41,229 nt of DNA from an uncultured Candidatus Saccharibacteria bacterium (GCA_946479025.1 CAMLDM010000004.1:1-41229), one strand, 5' to 3'; positions 8,294 through 14,978 are shown, counted from the first letter of the stretch. Notes: generated by a model from the letters alone, not told the origin. Numbers and translations are program-made.

Positions 8294-9139
8294 TCAAGGG
8301 GTTTCAACAATAAAAGACGCTTTGGAAAACCGCAGTTTTACACCACGTGCTAGCTCGAATGTCGTGCCCGGACGCGCCGTTTTTACCGCCAGGAGCGCGC
8401 GTTCAAGTTGTGGCCGCGTCGGCCCTACGTCGCCACGCGCCAAGATGACCGCGCGCAAAAGCTCACAGGCTACCCGCGGGTCAATCTGGATGAACAGATG
8501 GCGCGAATATACGCCATCATCCCGAATATACGCCGCGAGCGCTGCCTCAATCTCGGCTTTTAGCGCCACCTGATCTTTCCGAATCGCATGCACCGCCTCT
8601 TTGTCTTTGCCCGAAAGTCTCTTTGCTATTTTTCGCCGCACCCGGTTGCGCAGGTACGCGTCGGTTGCATTCGTACTATCCTCTACCCATTCCAACCGTT
8701 TCGTCCGGGCATACGTGCGAATATTTTCTTTTGTAAGATGAAGCAGCGGCCGAACACGCCCTGGCGTATCGAGCACAGCCGCACCACGCCAGCCTGTTCC
8801 GCGGATCAAATTGATTGCAATCGTCTCCACGACGTCATCCGCATGGTGCGCAGTTGCAACTTGCGCGTCGTGTCTTTTCGCCTCTTCGTGCAAAAATGCG
8901 TAGCGCCTGGCACGCGCCAATTCTTCGCCGGCTTTAATACCCAGTTCCTCGCGTTTCATCACGAAGGGAAGGTGATATTTATCGGCAAGCGCCTGCACAA
9001 ACCTTGCGTCACTGGCCGAATCTTCGCGGATGCCGTGGTCAAAGTGCGCCACGATCAGCTCGTGCTTGCCGAGCGCCACAAGCATATCGAGCAGTACGAC
9101 CGAATCGACCCCACCGCTGACCGCCACGAGATATTTCAC
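8294..9139 (-). CDS. tilS: tRNA(Ile)-lysidine synthetase TilS (short form)
   Basis: TilS attaches lysine to C34 of tRNA-Ile(CAU), changing its codon reading from AUG to AUA and its charging from Met to Ile. The 281-residue protein begins with the PP-loop SGGVDS (residues 8-13). The family segments FDHGIREDS, ATAHHADDVVETIAINLIRGTGWRG and RPLLHLTKENIRTYA follow, then WVEDSTNATDAYLRNRVRRKI. It is shorter than the E. coli enzyme, lacking most C-terminal domains, as in many small-genome bacteria. The start is GTG, 3 bp after a 57-residue membrane protein gene, suggesting coupling. A candidate substrate tRNA lies at 35412-35487 in this window. Confidence 0.93.
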   Translation of the reverse strand: MKYLVAVSGGVDSVVLLDMLVALGKHELIVAHFDHGIREDSASDARFVQALADKYHLPFVMKREELGIKAGEELARARRYAFLHEEAKRHDAQVATAHHADDVVETIAINLIRGTGWRGAAVLDTPGRVRPLLHLTKENIRTYARTKRLEWVEDSTNATDAYLRNRVRRKIAKRLSGKDKEAVHAIRKDQVALKAEIEAALAAYIRDDGVYSRHLFIQIDPRVACELLRAVILARGDVGPTRPQLERALLAVKTARPGTTFELARGVKLRFSKASFIVETP

Positions 9140-9142
9140 CGA

Positions 9143-9316
9143 CTACCCCCACCGTTTCGAAACAACGACGCCGAGCCAGACCCCAAATAGCCCGCCGAGC
9201 AAACCACCAAGAAGCCCCCAGCCATCTAACAGCTCCTTATCACCGAAAAGCATGGGTACATACCCGCCAATAACGCTAAAAATCGTCGCAAAAAGTAAGA
9301 TGACTCTTTTGTTCAT
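9143..9316 (-). CDS. Small membrane protein (57 aa), unknown function
   Basis: The frame reads MNKRVILLFATIFSVIGGYV at its start and ends GVVVSKRWG. It has two hydrophobic segments (residues 4-24 and 34-52), the second rich in glycine and leucine (GLLGGLLGGLFGVWLG). It resembles generic small membrane proteins, perhaps a holin-like or AtpI-like hairpin, but I cannot assign a family. It is supported by a TATAAT box six bases before its ATG, the same leaderless spacing as other genes here, and by tight spacing (3 bp) to tilS. Confidence 0.65.
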   Translation of the reverse strand: MNKRVILLFATIFSVIGGYVPMLFGDKELLDGWGLLGGLLGGLFGVWLGVVVSKRWG

Positions 9317-9322
9317 AATTCT

Positions 9323-9328
9323 ATTATA
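9323..9328 (-). promoter_or_regulatory. -10 box of the 57-aa gene/tilS operon, leaderless spacing
   Basis: TATAAT on the minus strand, six bases before the ATG at 9316. Confidence 0.55.
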
Positions 9329-9334
9329 TCCTTA

Positions 9335-9964
9335 TTACGCACCCGACGGAGGCGTTTCGTTGCAGTCGGTGATGTTCGATATCGTCAGCGAATATTTATA
9401 GTAGTCCTTCGTAATATCGTAGCCGCCGTTCGCGCCGCCCACCACATTGTCGTTACAGGTATAAAACTGCGTCGAACTGTCAGATTGAAATTGCCGAAAG
9501 CCGACCCGGCGGTACATATGGTCGGTCTGCGGTTGGCTGAGCATGTTCCAAGCGGAAATGACATACTCGCTACCGTCACTTACATACAGAAAGCAACCCT
9601 TTTTGCCATCAGCCCCCGTGCTGGCCGTCGGATCGCTTTGGGGCAAAGTTTCGCCAATGCCCGGAATCCAGTCGGAGACGGAAGTGCCGTTGGCGCAGTT
9701 CGCATCCGTCTCTACGTCGATTGCTTTCCAGTTGGCTTTTGTGTTGTTGGTCGTCTTTGGGTATTCTCCGTGCTGAGTGTAGTACGTCTCGATAAAACCC
9801 TGTAATGCTTGCATGTCGTTTTGTAGTTTTGCCAGCCTCGTCCGTGCCTGCACGCCGTTATACGCCACGATCACAATCGCTGCCAAAATCGCAATCACGA
9901 CTATAACGATCAGCAGCTCGACAATCGTAAAACCTTTTTGCAGCCCCCACCGTTGCTTACTCAT
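9335..9964 (-). CDS. Type IV pilin-like protein
   Basis: A pilin or pseudopilin of the type IV pilus/competence family, exported and assembled at the cytoplasmic membrane. The N-terminus has a short basic leader, then GFTIVELLIVIVVIAILAAI (residues 11-30): the prepilin peptidase site after G11, F at +1, E at +5 and the hydrophobic helix. The globular part (residues 35-209) contains three or four cysteines, likely forming disulfides. Epibiotic CPR bacteria use such pili for host attachment or DNA uptake. No prepilin peptidase or assembly ATPase lies in this window. A TATCAT box six bases before the ATG suggests a leaderless mRNA. Confidence 0.9.
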   Translation of the reverse strand: MSKQRWGLQKGFTIVELLIVIVVIAILAAIVIVAYNGVQARTRLAKLQNDMQALQGFIETYYTQHGEYPKTTNNTKANWKAIDVETDANCANGTSVSDWIPGIGETLPQSDPTASTGADGKKGCFLYVSDGSEYVISAWNMLSQPQTDHMYRRVGFRQFQSDSSTQFYTCNDNVVGGANGGYDITKDYYKYSLTISNITDCNETPPSGA

Positions 9965-9970
9965 ATTCTT

Positions 9971-9976
9971 ATGATA
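9971..9976 (-). promoter_or_regulatory. -10 box of the pilin gene, leaderless spacing
   Basis: TATCAT on the minus strand, six bases before the pilin ATG. Confidence 0.45.
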
Positions 9977-9984
9977 CCATTTCG

Positions 9985-11223
9985 CTACAGATAGCGCGTA
10001 CTGCCAAACGGCACTTTCTGCTTGACGTAAAAGCCGGTGCCGAGCGTATCGGCCGAATGCACCGTGCGGTCGCCGAAACGCTGGTTTATTTCATCGATGG
10101 CATCTATCACCTGCCGCTCGCGCGCTAGTTGGTCGCCAAACAGACTCAGCTGGTTACCAATGCCATCCTCCAGCTGGTAGCAGCTGATCGCGATCATAGT
10201 GATATCGTCGGGAGCCTGCGCCAGCAGCATTGCCGCTTGCGCGTAAATAGCCTGGTTGGAGAAAAACGGCAGGGAAGCCATATGCCGGTGATGCCAATAA
10301 CCATGTGAGCGTGACCGTCCCGAGACAATCACACCACGAGCAACCTTATTTTTCGAGCGCATGCGATGCCCGACCGATTCGCACAAATGATGGAGCCGCT
10401 GCAAAATTTCGGCTCGCGACAAGTTGAACGACTCGAGTACATACTGCCGTCCTACCGTCTTGATGTCGTATTCTACGTCGTCGACTTCCCAGCCGCGCAG
10501 CCGCTGATGCCAGTAACTACCGTTCACGCTTTTAAATACCATCTTTTGCAGCGTCACCGGGTCCGCGTCAAGAAACTGCAACGGCGTGTAAATCCCCACT
10601 TTATTGAGGCGCGCTTCGTTATGTTTAGCAATTCCCGTGAGGTCTCGCAGTTTCATCGTTGCAAATGTCTCTCGCAGGTTCTCGTGCGTGATAACGTCCA
10701 AGCCATCCGGCTTATGTAGCCCGGCGGCCGTTTTGGCGAGAAACCGGTTGGTTGAGATCCCGACATTACAGCGCATCCAACAACCAATCTCGTCTTTTAG
10801 CGTTTGCTTGATTTCATACCCGATTTCCACCAGATCACGGTTTTGGATCGCCTCGCTCGTTTCGTGAAAATCAATAATTCCCTCATCGATACTTTTCATG
10901 GTGATATGCGCCGAGTAGCGCTTCATTATGTCCATCAGCTTGTGATATACATAGCGGTATTTTGGCGGATCGCTTTCGAGCACGACAAGATCAGGTGCAA
11001 GCTTTTTAGCATCGTACACCTTCATGCCGAGCGAGATGCCGAGCGCCTTCGCCTCGTAACTTGCCGTCACGATAGATGTCTTGTCCGTTCGCCGGTTCGC
11101 AATCGCCACGGGCCGGCCGCGGAGCAGGGGACGCGCCTGCTGCTCGACCGTAGCAAAGCATGAGTTGAGGTCGATGTGCATGATGAGCGGCCGCTCCGCA
11201 TTATAATCATTACGCCACGTCAT
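9985..11223 (-). CDS. Y-family translesion DNA polymerase (DinB/UmuC-like)
   Basis: Y-family polymerases copy damaged DNA with low fidelity. The protein (412 residues) has the N-terminal catalytic motif MHIDLNSCFATVEQ. D18 matches the first metal ligand and F23 the steric gate. N20 replaces the usual DinB aspartate, as in UmuC. The second motif SIDEGIIDF (S110, D112, E113) is intact. GISTNRFLAKTAAGLHKPDG and LRDLTGIAKHNEARLNKVGI (the helix-hairpin-helix thumb) follow. The C-terminal little-finger region ends with a sequence containing LSLFGD, which resembles a beta-clamp-binding motif (QLSLF). Its ATG overlaps the end of the upstream 90-residue gene by 14 bp, so the two are translationally coupled. 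This suggests a UvrX/UmuC-type damage-response cassette. Confidence 0.92.
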   Translation of the reverse strand: MTWRNDYNAERPLIMHIDLNSCFATVEQQARPLLRGRPVAIANRRTDKTSIVTASYEAKALGISLGMKVYDAKKLAPDLVVLESDPPKYRYVYHKLMDIMKRYSAHITMKSIDEGIIDFHETSEAIQNRDLVEIGYEIKQTLKDEIGCWMRCNVGISTNRFLAKTAAGLHKPDGLDVITHENLRETFATMKLRDLTGIAKHNEARLNKVGIYTPLQFLDADPVTLQKMVFKSVNGSYWHQRLRGWEVDDVEYDIKTVGRQYVLESFNLSRAEILQRLHHLCESVGHRMRSKNKVARGVIVSGRSRSHGYWHHRHMASLPFFSNQAIYAQAAMLLAQAPDDITMIAISCYQLEDGIGNQLSLFGDQLARERQVIDAIDEINQRFGDRTVHSADTLGTGFYVKQKVPFGSTRYL

Positions 11224-11482
11224 AGTGATCCATCTCCCGAGTCAGGTGCCAGGTGAGTCGCTCAGTATCAAACTCCAGCCGGTAGTCCGCACCGCCATCT
11301 GTCACATCAAATATATGAATCGTCCGTAAGCCTTTTGCCGTCGGGTGACGCAGGCCTATTTCGCTTACTTCTACTTCCCGCCCGCTTGCCCGCCGGAATT
11401 TCAGCGGCCGGCATGGGTTCAACCCTTCGCCAAACGCTGCAATTACCTCTACCCGTTCGTTTAAAAAAGTCTCATCATTCAT
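11210..11482 (-). CDS. Small protein coupled to Y-family polymerase (DUF6504-like)
   Basis: A 90-residue basic protein predicted to be mostly beta strand, with spacing of P-x-FRR-GR, VSEIG and a terminal YRLEFDTERLTWHLTRE. This resembles small beta-barrel proteins (DUF6504-type) that accompany translesion polymerases; the match is by eye and tentative. The start is placed at the ATG at 11482, which has TTTGAGGA about 9 bases upstream, rather than a TTG two codons earlier. It overlaps the polymerase start, so a partner or regulator role is likely. Confidence 0.6.
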   Translation of the reverse strand: MNDETFLNERVEVIAAFGEGLNPCRPLKFRRASGREVEVSEIGLRHPTAKGLRTIHIFDVTDGGADYRLEFDTERLTWHLTREMDHYDVA

Positions 11483-11493
11483 CGTCAAAAATC

Positions 11494-11512
11494 CTCAAAA
11501 GTTTAGTTTGAG
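11494..11512. promoter_or_regulatory. Candidate operator upstream of the polymerase operon
   Basis: CTCAAA, 7-bp spacer, TTTGAG. A short inverted repeat between the 399-residue gene and the polymerase operon, overlapping the Shine-Dalgarno region. It could be a repressor site (an SOS-type gene would need one), but it does not match known LexA boxes. Low confidence. Confidence 0.25.
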
Positions 11513-11649
11513 AAACGTTTGCCAGATTGTTCGCCCGTTTTCCGTGCCCGTTTCTAGCTGGGAACCCGAAGACGATAAATGATTCAAGCGCGAGGGACGC
11601 TTTGCCATAGAGCCAGTGTGTATCGCGTGATAGTTTTATTATACCACCG

Positions 11650-12849
11650 TTAAGCGTAGCCCAAAAGGTCGGCAGCGTGCGCAATAGCCGCCAGGCATTC
11701 AGGTTGCCTGAAAATGCTTTTTGCTGCCACGTTAAGACTTGACTGAAACAATAGCGCGGCGGCGGCCGTCTCGCTCTGGCCGCTACTGCCCGGAAAGTGC
11801 GAATGTTCCGGCGGAACCTCGGCCGTAAAATGAAACCTGGCCGGACAGCTGCCGGTCTTTTTTTGAGTACCGTTTTCCAGCGAGGCGTACAGCGGCCTCG
11901 GCTCGGCCAGTTGCATAAGGGGTGCCGAGGCGTAGTCGCGGACGGCCGCTTCCCAACTTGCCATGTCGCCCTCCTCGAAACGCTGCAGTGCATCCAGCAG
12001 CCGCAGGTCGGGCGCCTGTTTCGTTTGGCGCCAGCGTTTATTGAGTTCAGGACCCAGCGTGGCAGCATCTTGCGTACCATAAAAAGAATCTTTCATGGCA
12101 ATAAGGTGCGGCAACCACCCCTTGGCGGCGGCCGTTAAGGCTCCCGGCGTTATATCATTCGGATGATGCCGAGCGTGGCCGATTGCCGCGCTAATCAGCA
12201 GGTCGGAAACAAATGGCTCCGCGTTCATAAACGACTCGGCCAGCCAGCGCTGAGGGTCGCGCATGTCCCACGCTAGTTGCGAACGCGTTACATCGGGGTA
12301 CTCCAGTACAACCGTCCGAGTAAGGTCGATGGCATGTTGGAAATGCCACCATAGCGTAGAATCCTCGCGGCGCCTGCTCACCGAAGCCGCAGCGGTGCCG
12401 TACCAATCGGCAAGCGTCACCTGAAATGTTTCACTGCCCGTCGGCCGCTCGATGACATGCTGCGGATCGGCCCTGATGATCTCTTCTCCCATATCAAACG
12501 TCAGCGCGCCCATCACTGTTTCTTTGTAGTTGCGACTGAAATCGTAGGCGGCCTTAGTCATGCACAACTCAACGTACTCGGCATTATCCGGATCGCGCGA
12601 GATTTTTCGTTCGGCTTCGGTAGCAAGCGCCGCGCCGCGACTATATAAAAACACCCTTAACTCCGCATCAATGTCATCGGCTCCTCCTCTCCCCAATCGC
12701 TCAACCATCGCGTCAACGGTTATCTCAGGATCTACCTCCATTCCCTCGGGCGGATCATGGTAAAGATGCCTGCCAATAAATTGCCAGCATTCCACAGGCT
12801 GCGGCTCTTCGTCAATGGGACGAGCCGTAGGCGTCTTAAATCTTTCCAT
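11650..12849 (-). CDS. Hypothetical protein (399 aa)
   Basis: I do not recognise this protein. It is soluble, acidic, and predicted mainly helical with many tryptophans, without signal peptide or membrane segment. Segments such as ARHHPNDITPGALTAAAKGW and LLDALQRFEEGDMASWEAAVRDYA suggest a helical-repeat or all-alpha fold. It lies upstream of the polymerase operon on the same strand with a 167-bp gap that contains its own TATAAT, so it is probably separately transcribed. A TAAATT sequence six bases before the ATG would make it another leaderless gene. Confidence 0.75.
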   Translation of the reverse strand: MERFKTPTARPIDEEPQPVECWQFIGRHLYHDPPEGMEVDPEITVDAMVERLGRGGADDIDAELRVFLYSRGAALATEAERKISRDPDNAEYVELCMTKAAYDFSRNYKETVMGALTFDMGEEIIRADPQHVIERPTGSETFQVTLADWYGTAAASVSRRREDSTLWWHFQHAIDLTRTVVLEYPDVTRSQLAWDMRDPQRWLAESFMNAEPFVSDLLISAAIGHARHHPNDITPGALTAAAKGWLPHLIAMKDSFYGTQDAATLGPELNKRWRQTKQAPDLRLLDALQRFEEGDMASWEAAVRDYASAPLMQLAEPRPLYASLENGTQKKTGSCPARFHFTAEVPPEHSHFPGSSGQSETAAAALLFQSSLNVAAKSIFRQPECLAAIAHAADLLGYA

Positions 12850-12855
12850 CTTTCT

Positions 12856-12861
12856 AATTTA
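12856..12861 (-). promoter_or_regulatory. Possible -10 box of the 399-aa gene
   Basis: TAAATT on the minus strand, six bases before the ATG at 12849. Weaker match than the other leaderless promoters. Confidence 0.35.
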
Positions 12862-12913
12862 CCCTACCACCTTCGAACTCGAGAAATGCAAGTTAAAAGG
12901 TAGAAGCCACATC

Positions 12914-12950
12914 GTTCGCCATGCGGCCTTGGAACGGCCGCATGGCGAAC
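12914..12950 (-). other. Perfect 15-bp hairpin after the 139-aa orphan gene
   Basis: Arms 12914-12928 and 12936-12950 (core CGCCATGCGG) are perfectly complementary around a 7-nt loop. On the minus strand it begins 3 bases after the stop codon of the 139-residue gene. No U tract follows directly (the next T-run is about 13 nt on), so it may protect the 3' end rather than, or as well as, terminate. Confidence 0.8.
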
Positions 12951-12953
12951 CGT

Positions 12954-13373
12954 TCAAGCGGCGGATCGGAGTTGGGCAACCCACGAGCCCAACAGGCTGT
13001 GAAGCGTGGCGCCGTACTGGTCCAGACTCCCCGGCCTGAGGTGGCCGTAGAAACGAACCAAAACGCCTACATCGAGGAGATCGCTCCCCACGAACAGAGG
13101 GCCGGACACCCCTACCTGCTCGGCCAGCTCCTGCGCTCTCGGTCTGCTGAGAGCATTGAAGAGGCGCGTAACGGTGCCGCGATCAGCCCCCATGTCGATC
13201 GAAAAGAGTTTCCGGTTCTTCTCTTTCGACCACACCTCACCGTGACGATTCAACAGCCCTTCAGGGAGCGTTTTTTCGGGCGGGGTTGCGCCGAGGGTCG
13301 CCGCCAACTTTTCCATGGCTGCGGCCAGCTCTTTCACTGCGTCCGCGAGCACGAGAATCGCTTCGTCACTCAT
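12954..13373 (-). CDS. Orphan small protein (139 aa), unknown function
   Basis: Not recognised. The N-terminus is a long amphipathic helix (LADAVKELAAAMEKLAATLG). The remainder contains basic patches (SKEKNRKLF, RGTVTRLFNALSRPRAQELAEQVG) that could bind nucleic acid. The start is supported by GAGAGGAGAGAG directly before the ATG. It is the second gene of an operon with the 90-residue gene at 13437. The two are separated by a 12-bp hairpin, and another hairpin follows its stop. Codon use is GC-rich compared with the island genes downstream. Confidence 0.65.
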   Translation of the reverse strand: MSDEAILVLADAVKELAAAMEKLAATLGATPPEKTLPEGLLNRHGEVWSKEKNRKLFSIDMGADRGTVTRLFNALSRPRAQELAEQVGVSGPLFVGSDLLDVGVLVRFYGHLRPGSLDQYGATLHSLLGSWVAQLRSAA

Positions 13374-13394
13374 CTCTCTCCTCTCAAGGTAGGA

Positions 13395-13427
13395 GGGTGC
13401 GACGGCAGGTGTTGCGCCGCCGCACCC
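13395..13427 (-). other. Intergenic hairpin between two orphan genes
   Basis: On the minus strand GGGTGCGGCGGC pairs with GCCGTCGCACCC (one G-U pair) around a 9-nt loop. It sits in the 63-nt gap after the 90-residue gene's stop. Its arm resembles the hairpin at 13904-13931, which also follows an orphan gene. Confidence 0.7.
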
Positions 13428-13436
13428 CGGCTCACC

Positions 13437-13709
13437 TCACCGAGCGCGAGGATCCTTGAAGAACTCCGTGGCCGCGAACGCCGCCGCCTCGATCGAGTCC
13501 GAGGCGAACGAGGTAGCCGCCATCCGCATCTTCCAGTAGCGGACCAGCTCTTCGCGCTGTTCGTCCGTCTCAGCGAGATGAACGAGGTAGCTGAGCAGCC
13601 GATCGATCTGTGCGCCGATGGTGATACCGCCGGTGATCTCGACCCTCTTGGAGAGCCATTCCTCGTAATCGGTCAGTTCGATTTCGGTCTCCTCGACCTG
13701 AGCGGACAT
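13437..13709 (-). CDS. Orphan small protein (90 aa), unknown function
   Basis: Not recognised. A small, acidic, helical protein with no membrane segment (LLSYLVHLAETDEQREELVRYWKMRM; tail AAFAATEFFKDPRAR). A strong GGAGGGAG lies 8 bases before the ATG. Upstream is a TTGACT with a poorly spaced TATGTT, and the transcript would start with the 20-nt near-palindrome at 13728-13747. It is the first gene of an operon with the 139-residue gene. Confidence 0.65.
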   Translation of the reverse strand: MSAQVEETEIELTDYEEWLSKRVEITGGITIGAQIDRLLSYLVHLAETDEQREELVRYWKMRMAATSFASDSIEAAAFAATEFFKDPRAR

Positions 13710-13727
13710 GCCGTTCTCCCTCCGCTA

Positions 13728-13747
13728 GTCTTCCTTGAAAGGAAGAC
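13728..13747 (-). other. 5'-leader hairpin of the 90/139-aa orphan operon
   Basis: GTCTTCC and GGAAGAC arms extend into a near-perfect 20-nt palindrome located close to the predicted transcription start and 19 bases before the ATG. Confidence 0.6.
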
Positions 13748-13832
13748 CCTATCATTAACATACCATCATTGATGGATTAGTCAAAAGTTATTCTCATCGC
13801 CCACAGCATCCGCAGCCAATGACCATAAATAA

Positions 13833-13888
13833 TGTAGCTTTCGCCCTAAGCGGGGCTCATCAGCGCAACGAAAAGTTACGGAGCTACA
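13833..13888 (-). ncRNA. Type III hammerhead ribozyme
   Basis: Minus-strand RNA reads: stem III 5' strand TGTAGCT, cleavage-site C (13881); stem I CGTAAC/GTTGCG with a TTTTC loop (one G-U pair); CTGATGA core; stem II GCCC/GGGC with a 6-nt CGCTTA loop; GAA core; stem III 3' strand AGCTACA pairing perfectly with the 5' strand. All invariant core bases (CUGAUGA, GAA, the A15.1-U16.1 pair) are present and all three helices close. The open end is stem III, so it is type III. Self-cleavage is predicted between 13881 and 13880, leaving a 2',3'-cyclic phosphate on the upstream RNA. It starts about 60 nt after the stop of the 79-residue orphan gene, in the same transcript. Confidence 0.92.
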
Positions 13889-13903
13889 AACGGAAGGAGA
13901 GTC

Positions 13904-13931
13904 GGGTAGCGACGGGAGCCCGCCGCCACCC
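13904..13931 (-). other. 3' hairpin between the 79-aa gene and the hammerhead
   Basis: On the minus strand GGGTGGCGGCGG pairs with CCGTCGCTACCC (two G-U pairs) around GCTC, a 12-bp RNA stem. It lies 17 nt after the stop codon and about 23 nt before the ribozyme cleavage site, so a cleaved mRNA would end just beyond it. Confidence 0.7.
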
Positions 13932-13948
13932 TTGCGTGCCTCGAAGCG

Positions 13949-14188
13949 TTAGAGCACCTCACGCCGACGCTGGAACTCCTCGAAGGACTCCACCGCCAGC
14001 GTGCGGTAGGCCGCCGCCGTTTCCGGACTCATGATGGCCGAGCCGGTTGCAGCTTCGACCCACGCGTCGGCGACCGCTTCGTAGGAGTCCGGGCCCGCCT
14101 CGATGAGGAGTCTGCGGAGCTCGTCGAAGTAGTACGCGACAGAGTGGCCGGATTCCACGACCACGATTCTCTGCGTGCCGTCGGACAT
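13949..14188 (-). CDS. Orphan small protein (79 aa) upstream of a hammerhead ribozyme
   Basis: Not recognised. An acidic, helical, soluble protein (YYFDELRRLLIEAGPDSYEAVADAW, then AAYRTLAVESFEEFQRRREVL). The ATG is preceded by GGAAGGAAGGG, a strong Shine-Dalgarno sequence. A TATAGT box at 14230-14235 places the transcript start right at a perfect palindromic hairpin (14205-14222). After the stop come a 12-bp hairpin and a complete hammerhead ribozyme. Confidence 0.65.
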   Translation of the reverse strand: MSDGTQRIVVVESGHSVAYYFDELRRLLIEAGPDSYEAVADAWVEAATGSAIMSPETAAAYRTLAVESFEEFQRRREVL

Positions 14189-14204
14189 AACCCTTCCTTC
14201 CGTC

Positions 14205-14222
14205 GGTTTTACTGGTAAAACC
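14205..14222 (-). other. 5'-terminal leader hairpin of the 79-aa orphan gene
   Basis: GGTTTTAC-TG/CA-GTAAAACC, an 18-nt perfect inverted repeat starting within a base or two of the predicted transcription start. Confidence 0.6.
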
Positions 14223-14229
14223 TGCTCAC

Positions 14230-14235
14230 ACTATA
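14230..14235 (-). promoter_or_regulatory. -10 box of the 79-aa orphan gene
   Basis: TATAGT on the minus strand. Transcription would begin near 14223, about 35 nt before the ATG, so this gene has a leader and Shine-Dalgarno sequence, unlike the leaderless genes next to it. Confidence 0.5.
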
Positions 14236-14276
14236 CAATATTAGTGTTATATCGCCTAATATATGGAATTCTTATC

Positions 14277-14771
14277 TTATTCTTTTACTCGTCCCAATCC
14301 CTCAATCACCTTACAATGTGGCAATTTCAATAATTCATCCGGGGCAAGCACCAGTTTACTCGAGCGATCACCGCCACCCATAATCACCTTTTCCTGGTTC
14401 ATCACCGCACTATCGATGTAAATCGGCAGGCTGTCGATCCCTATCGCCGTCACGCCGCCGATCATCATGCCCGTCTCGGCTTTCGTCAGTTCGGCATCGG
14501 CAAACGACGCCTTCTTCACGCCCATCAGCTGGCAGACTTGCTTATTTACATCCAAGCGGGTCGTAGCCAATACTACACACACGGCGTATTTCGCTGGCTC
14601 AACTTTCCGCGAGGCCACCACGATCGTATTCGCCGACTGCTCCTCCGAAAAACCATACCTCTCACAAAACGCCGCCGTATCAGCAAATTCCGGATCACAG
14701 GCCAGCACCTCGGCGGCAATACCATATTGTTTCATTGCCTCCTCAACAAGCGGAAGCGGACGTACATTCAT
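14277..14771 (-). CDS. YbaK/EbsC-family aminoacyl-tRNA deacylase
   Basis: This family clears mischarged tRNAs in trans (Cys-tRNA-Pro for YbaK, Ala-tRNA-Pro for ProX). The 164-residue protein has the family features: AKYAVCVVLATTRLDVNKQVCQLMGVKKASFA with the conserved lysine region, TKAETGMMIGGVTAIG, the conserved GVTPIG-like turn, then YIDSAVMNQEKVIMGGGDRSSK. The exact tRNA substrate cannot be read from sequence. A TATAGT box six bases before the ATG predicts a leaderless mRNA. It is divergent from the tRNA-Met gene. Confidence 0.85.
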   Translation of the reverse strand: MNVRPLPLVEEAMKQYGIAAEVLACDPEFADTAAFCERYGFSEEQSANTIVVASRKVEPAKYAVCVVLATTRLDVNKQVCQLMGVKKASFADAELTKAETGMMIGGVTAIGIDSLPIYIDSAVMNQEKVIMGGGDRSSKLVLAPDELLKLPHCKVIEGLGRVKE

Positions 14772-14777
14772 ATATCC

Positions 14778-14783
14778 ACTATA
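14778..14783 (-). promoter_or_regulatory. -10 box of the YbaK-like gene, leaderless spacing
   Basis: TATAGT on the minus strand, six bases before the ATG at 14771. Confidence 0.55.
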
Positions 14784-14844
14784 CCTCGCCGAGTTGCCTC
14801 TGGAAATACAAGGATTTTTTTGCTACAATCATCCAAGTAAACAT

Positions 14845-14921
14845 GGCAGCGTAGCTCAGTCGGTTAGAGCGTAGGACTCATAAGCCTAAGGTCACTGGTT
14901 CGATCCCAGTCGCTGCTACCA
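14845..14921 (+). tRNA. tRNA-Met (CAU), elongator
   Basis: Complete cloverleaf with encoded CCA. The acceptor stem GGCAGCG/CGCTGCT includes a G1-U72 pair as in Bacillus elongator tRNA-Met. The D arm is GCTC/GAGC, the anticodon loop CTCATAA and the T arm ACTGG-TTCGATC-CCAGT. The anticodon stem has one mismatch (A31-G39). CAU may mean elongator Met, initiator or Ile2. The paired first base rules out the initiator, and the anticodon arm differs from the Ile2-like tRNA at 35412, so elongator Met fits best. A TACAAT box lies at 14824-14829. Its last 49 bases are duplicated at 19934-19982. Confidence 0.9.
14873..14921 (+). repeat. Left copy of 49-bp tRNA-Met 3'-end repeat (att-like)
   Basis: From AGGACTCATAAG in the anticodon arm through the CCA end, identical over 49 bp to 19934-19982. 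This is the intact-tRNA side of the island. Confidence 0.9.
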
Positions 14922-14936
14922 GAAATGATTCAGAAG

Positions 14937-14956
14937 CGCCTTTCGAGGCGATTTTG
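14937..14956 (+). terminator. Terminator after tRNA-Met
   Basis: CGCCT-TTCG-AGGCG followed by ATTTTG. Confidence 0.7.
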
Positions 14957-14978
14957 TTTATTAACAGATAGGATTTTA

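Noticed and set aside
11475..12080. 201-residue minus-strand ORF overlapping the 399-residue gene
   Set aside because: Shadow in another frame, very rich in Arg, Trp and Pro, and it runs across a likely promoter (TATAAT near 11640).
12470..12490. CTGATGA in the 399-residue gene
   Set aside because: No GAA core or pairing stems follow; plain coincidence on the antisense strand of a coding region.
12921..13772. 283-residue plus-strand ORF across the orphan-gene cluster
   Set aside because: It spans two minus-strand genes, their intergenic hairpin and leader. The minus-strand genes have strong Shine-Dalgarno sequences and stops in register with hairpins, while the plus frame has none.
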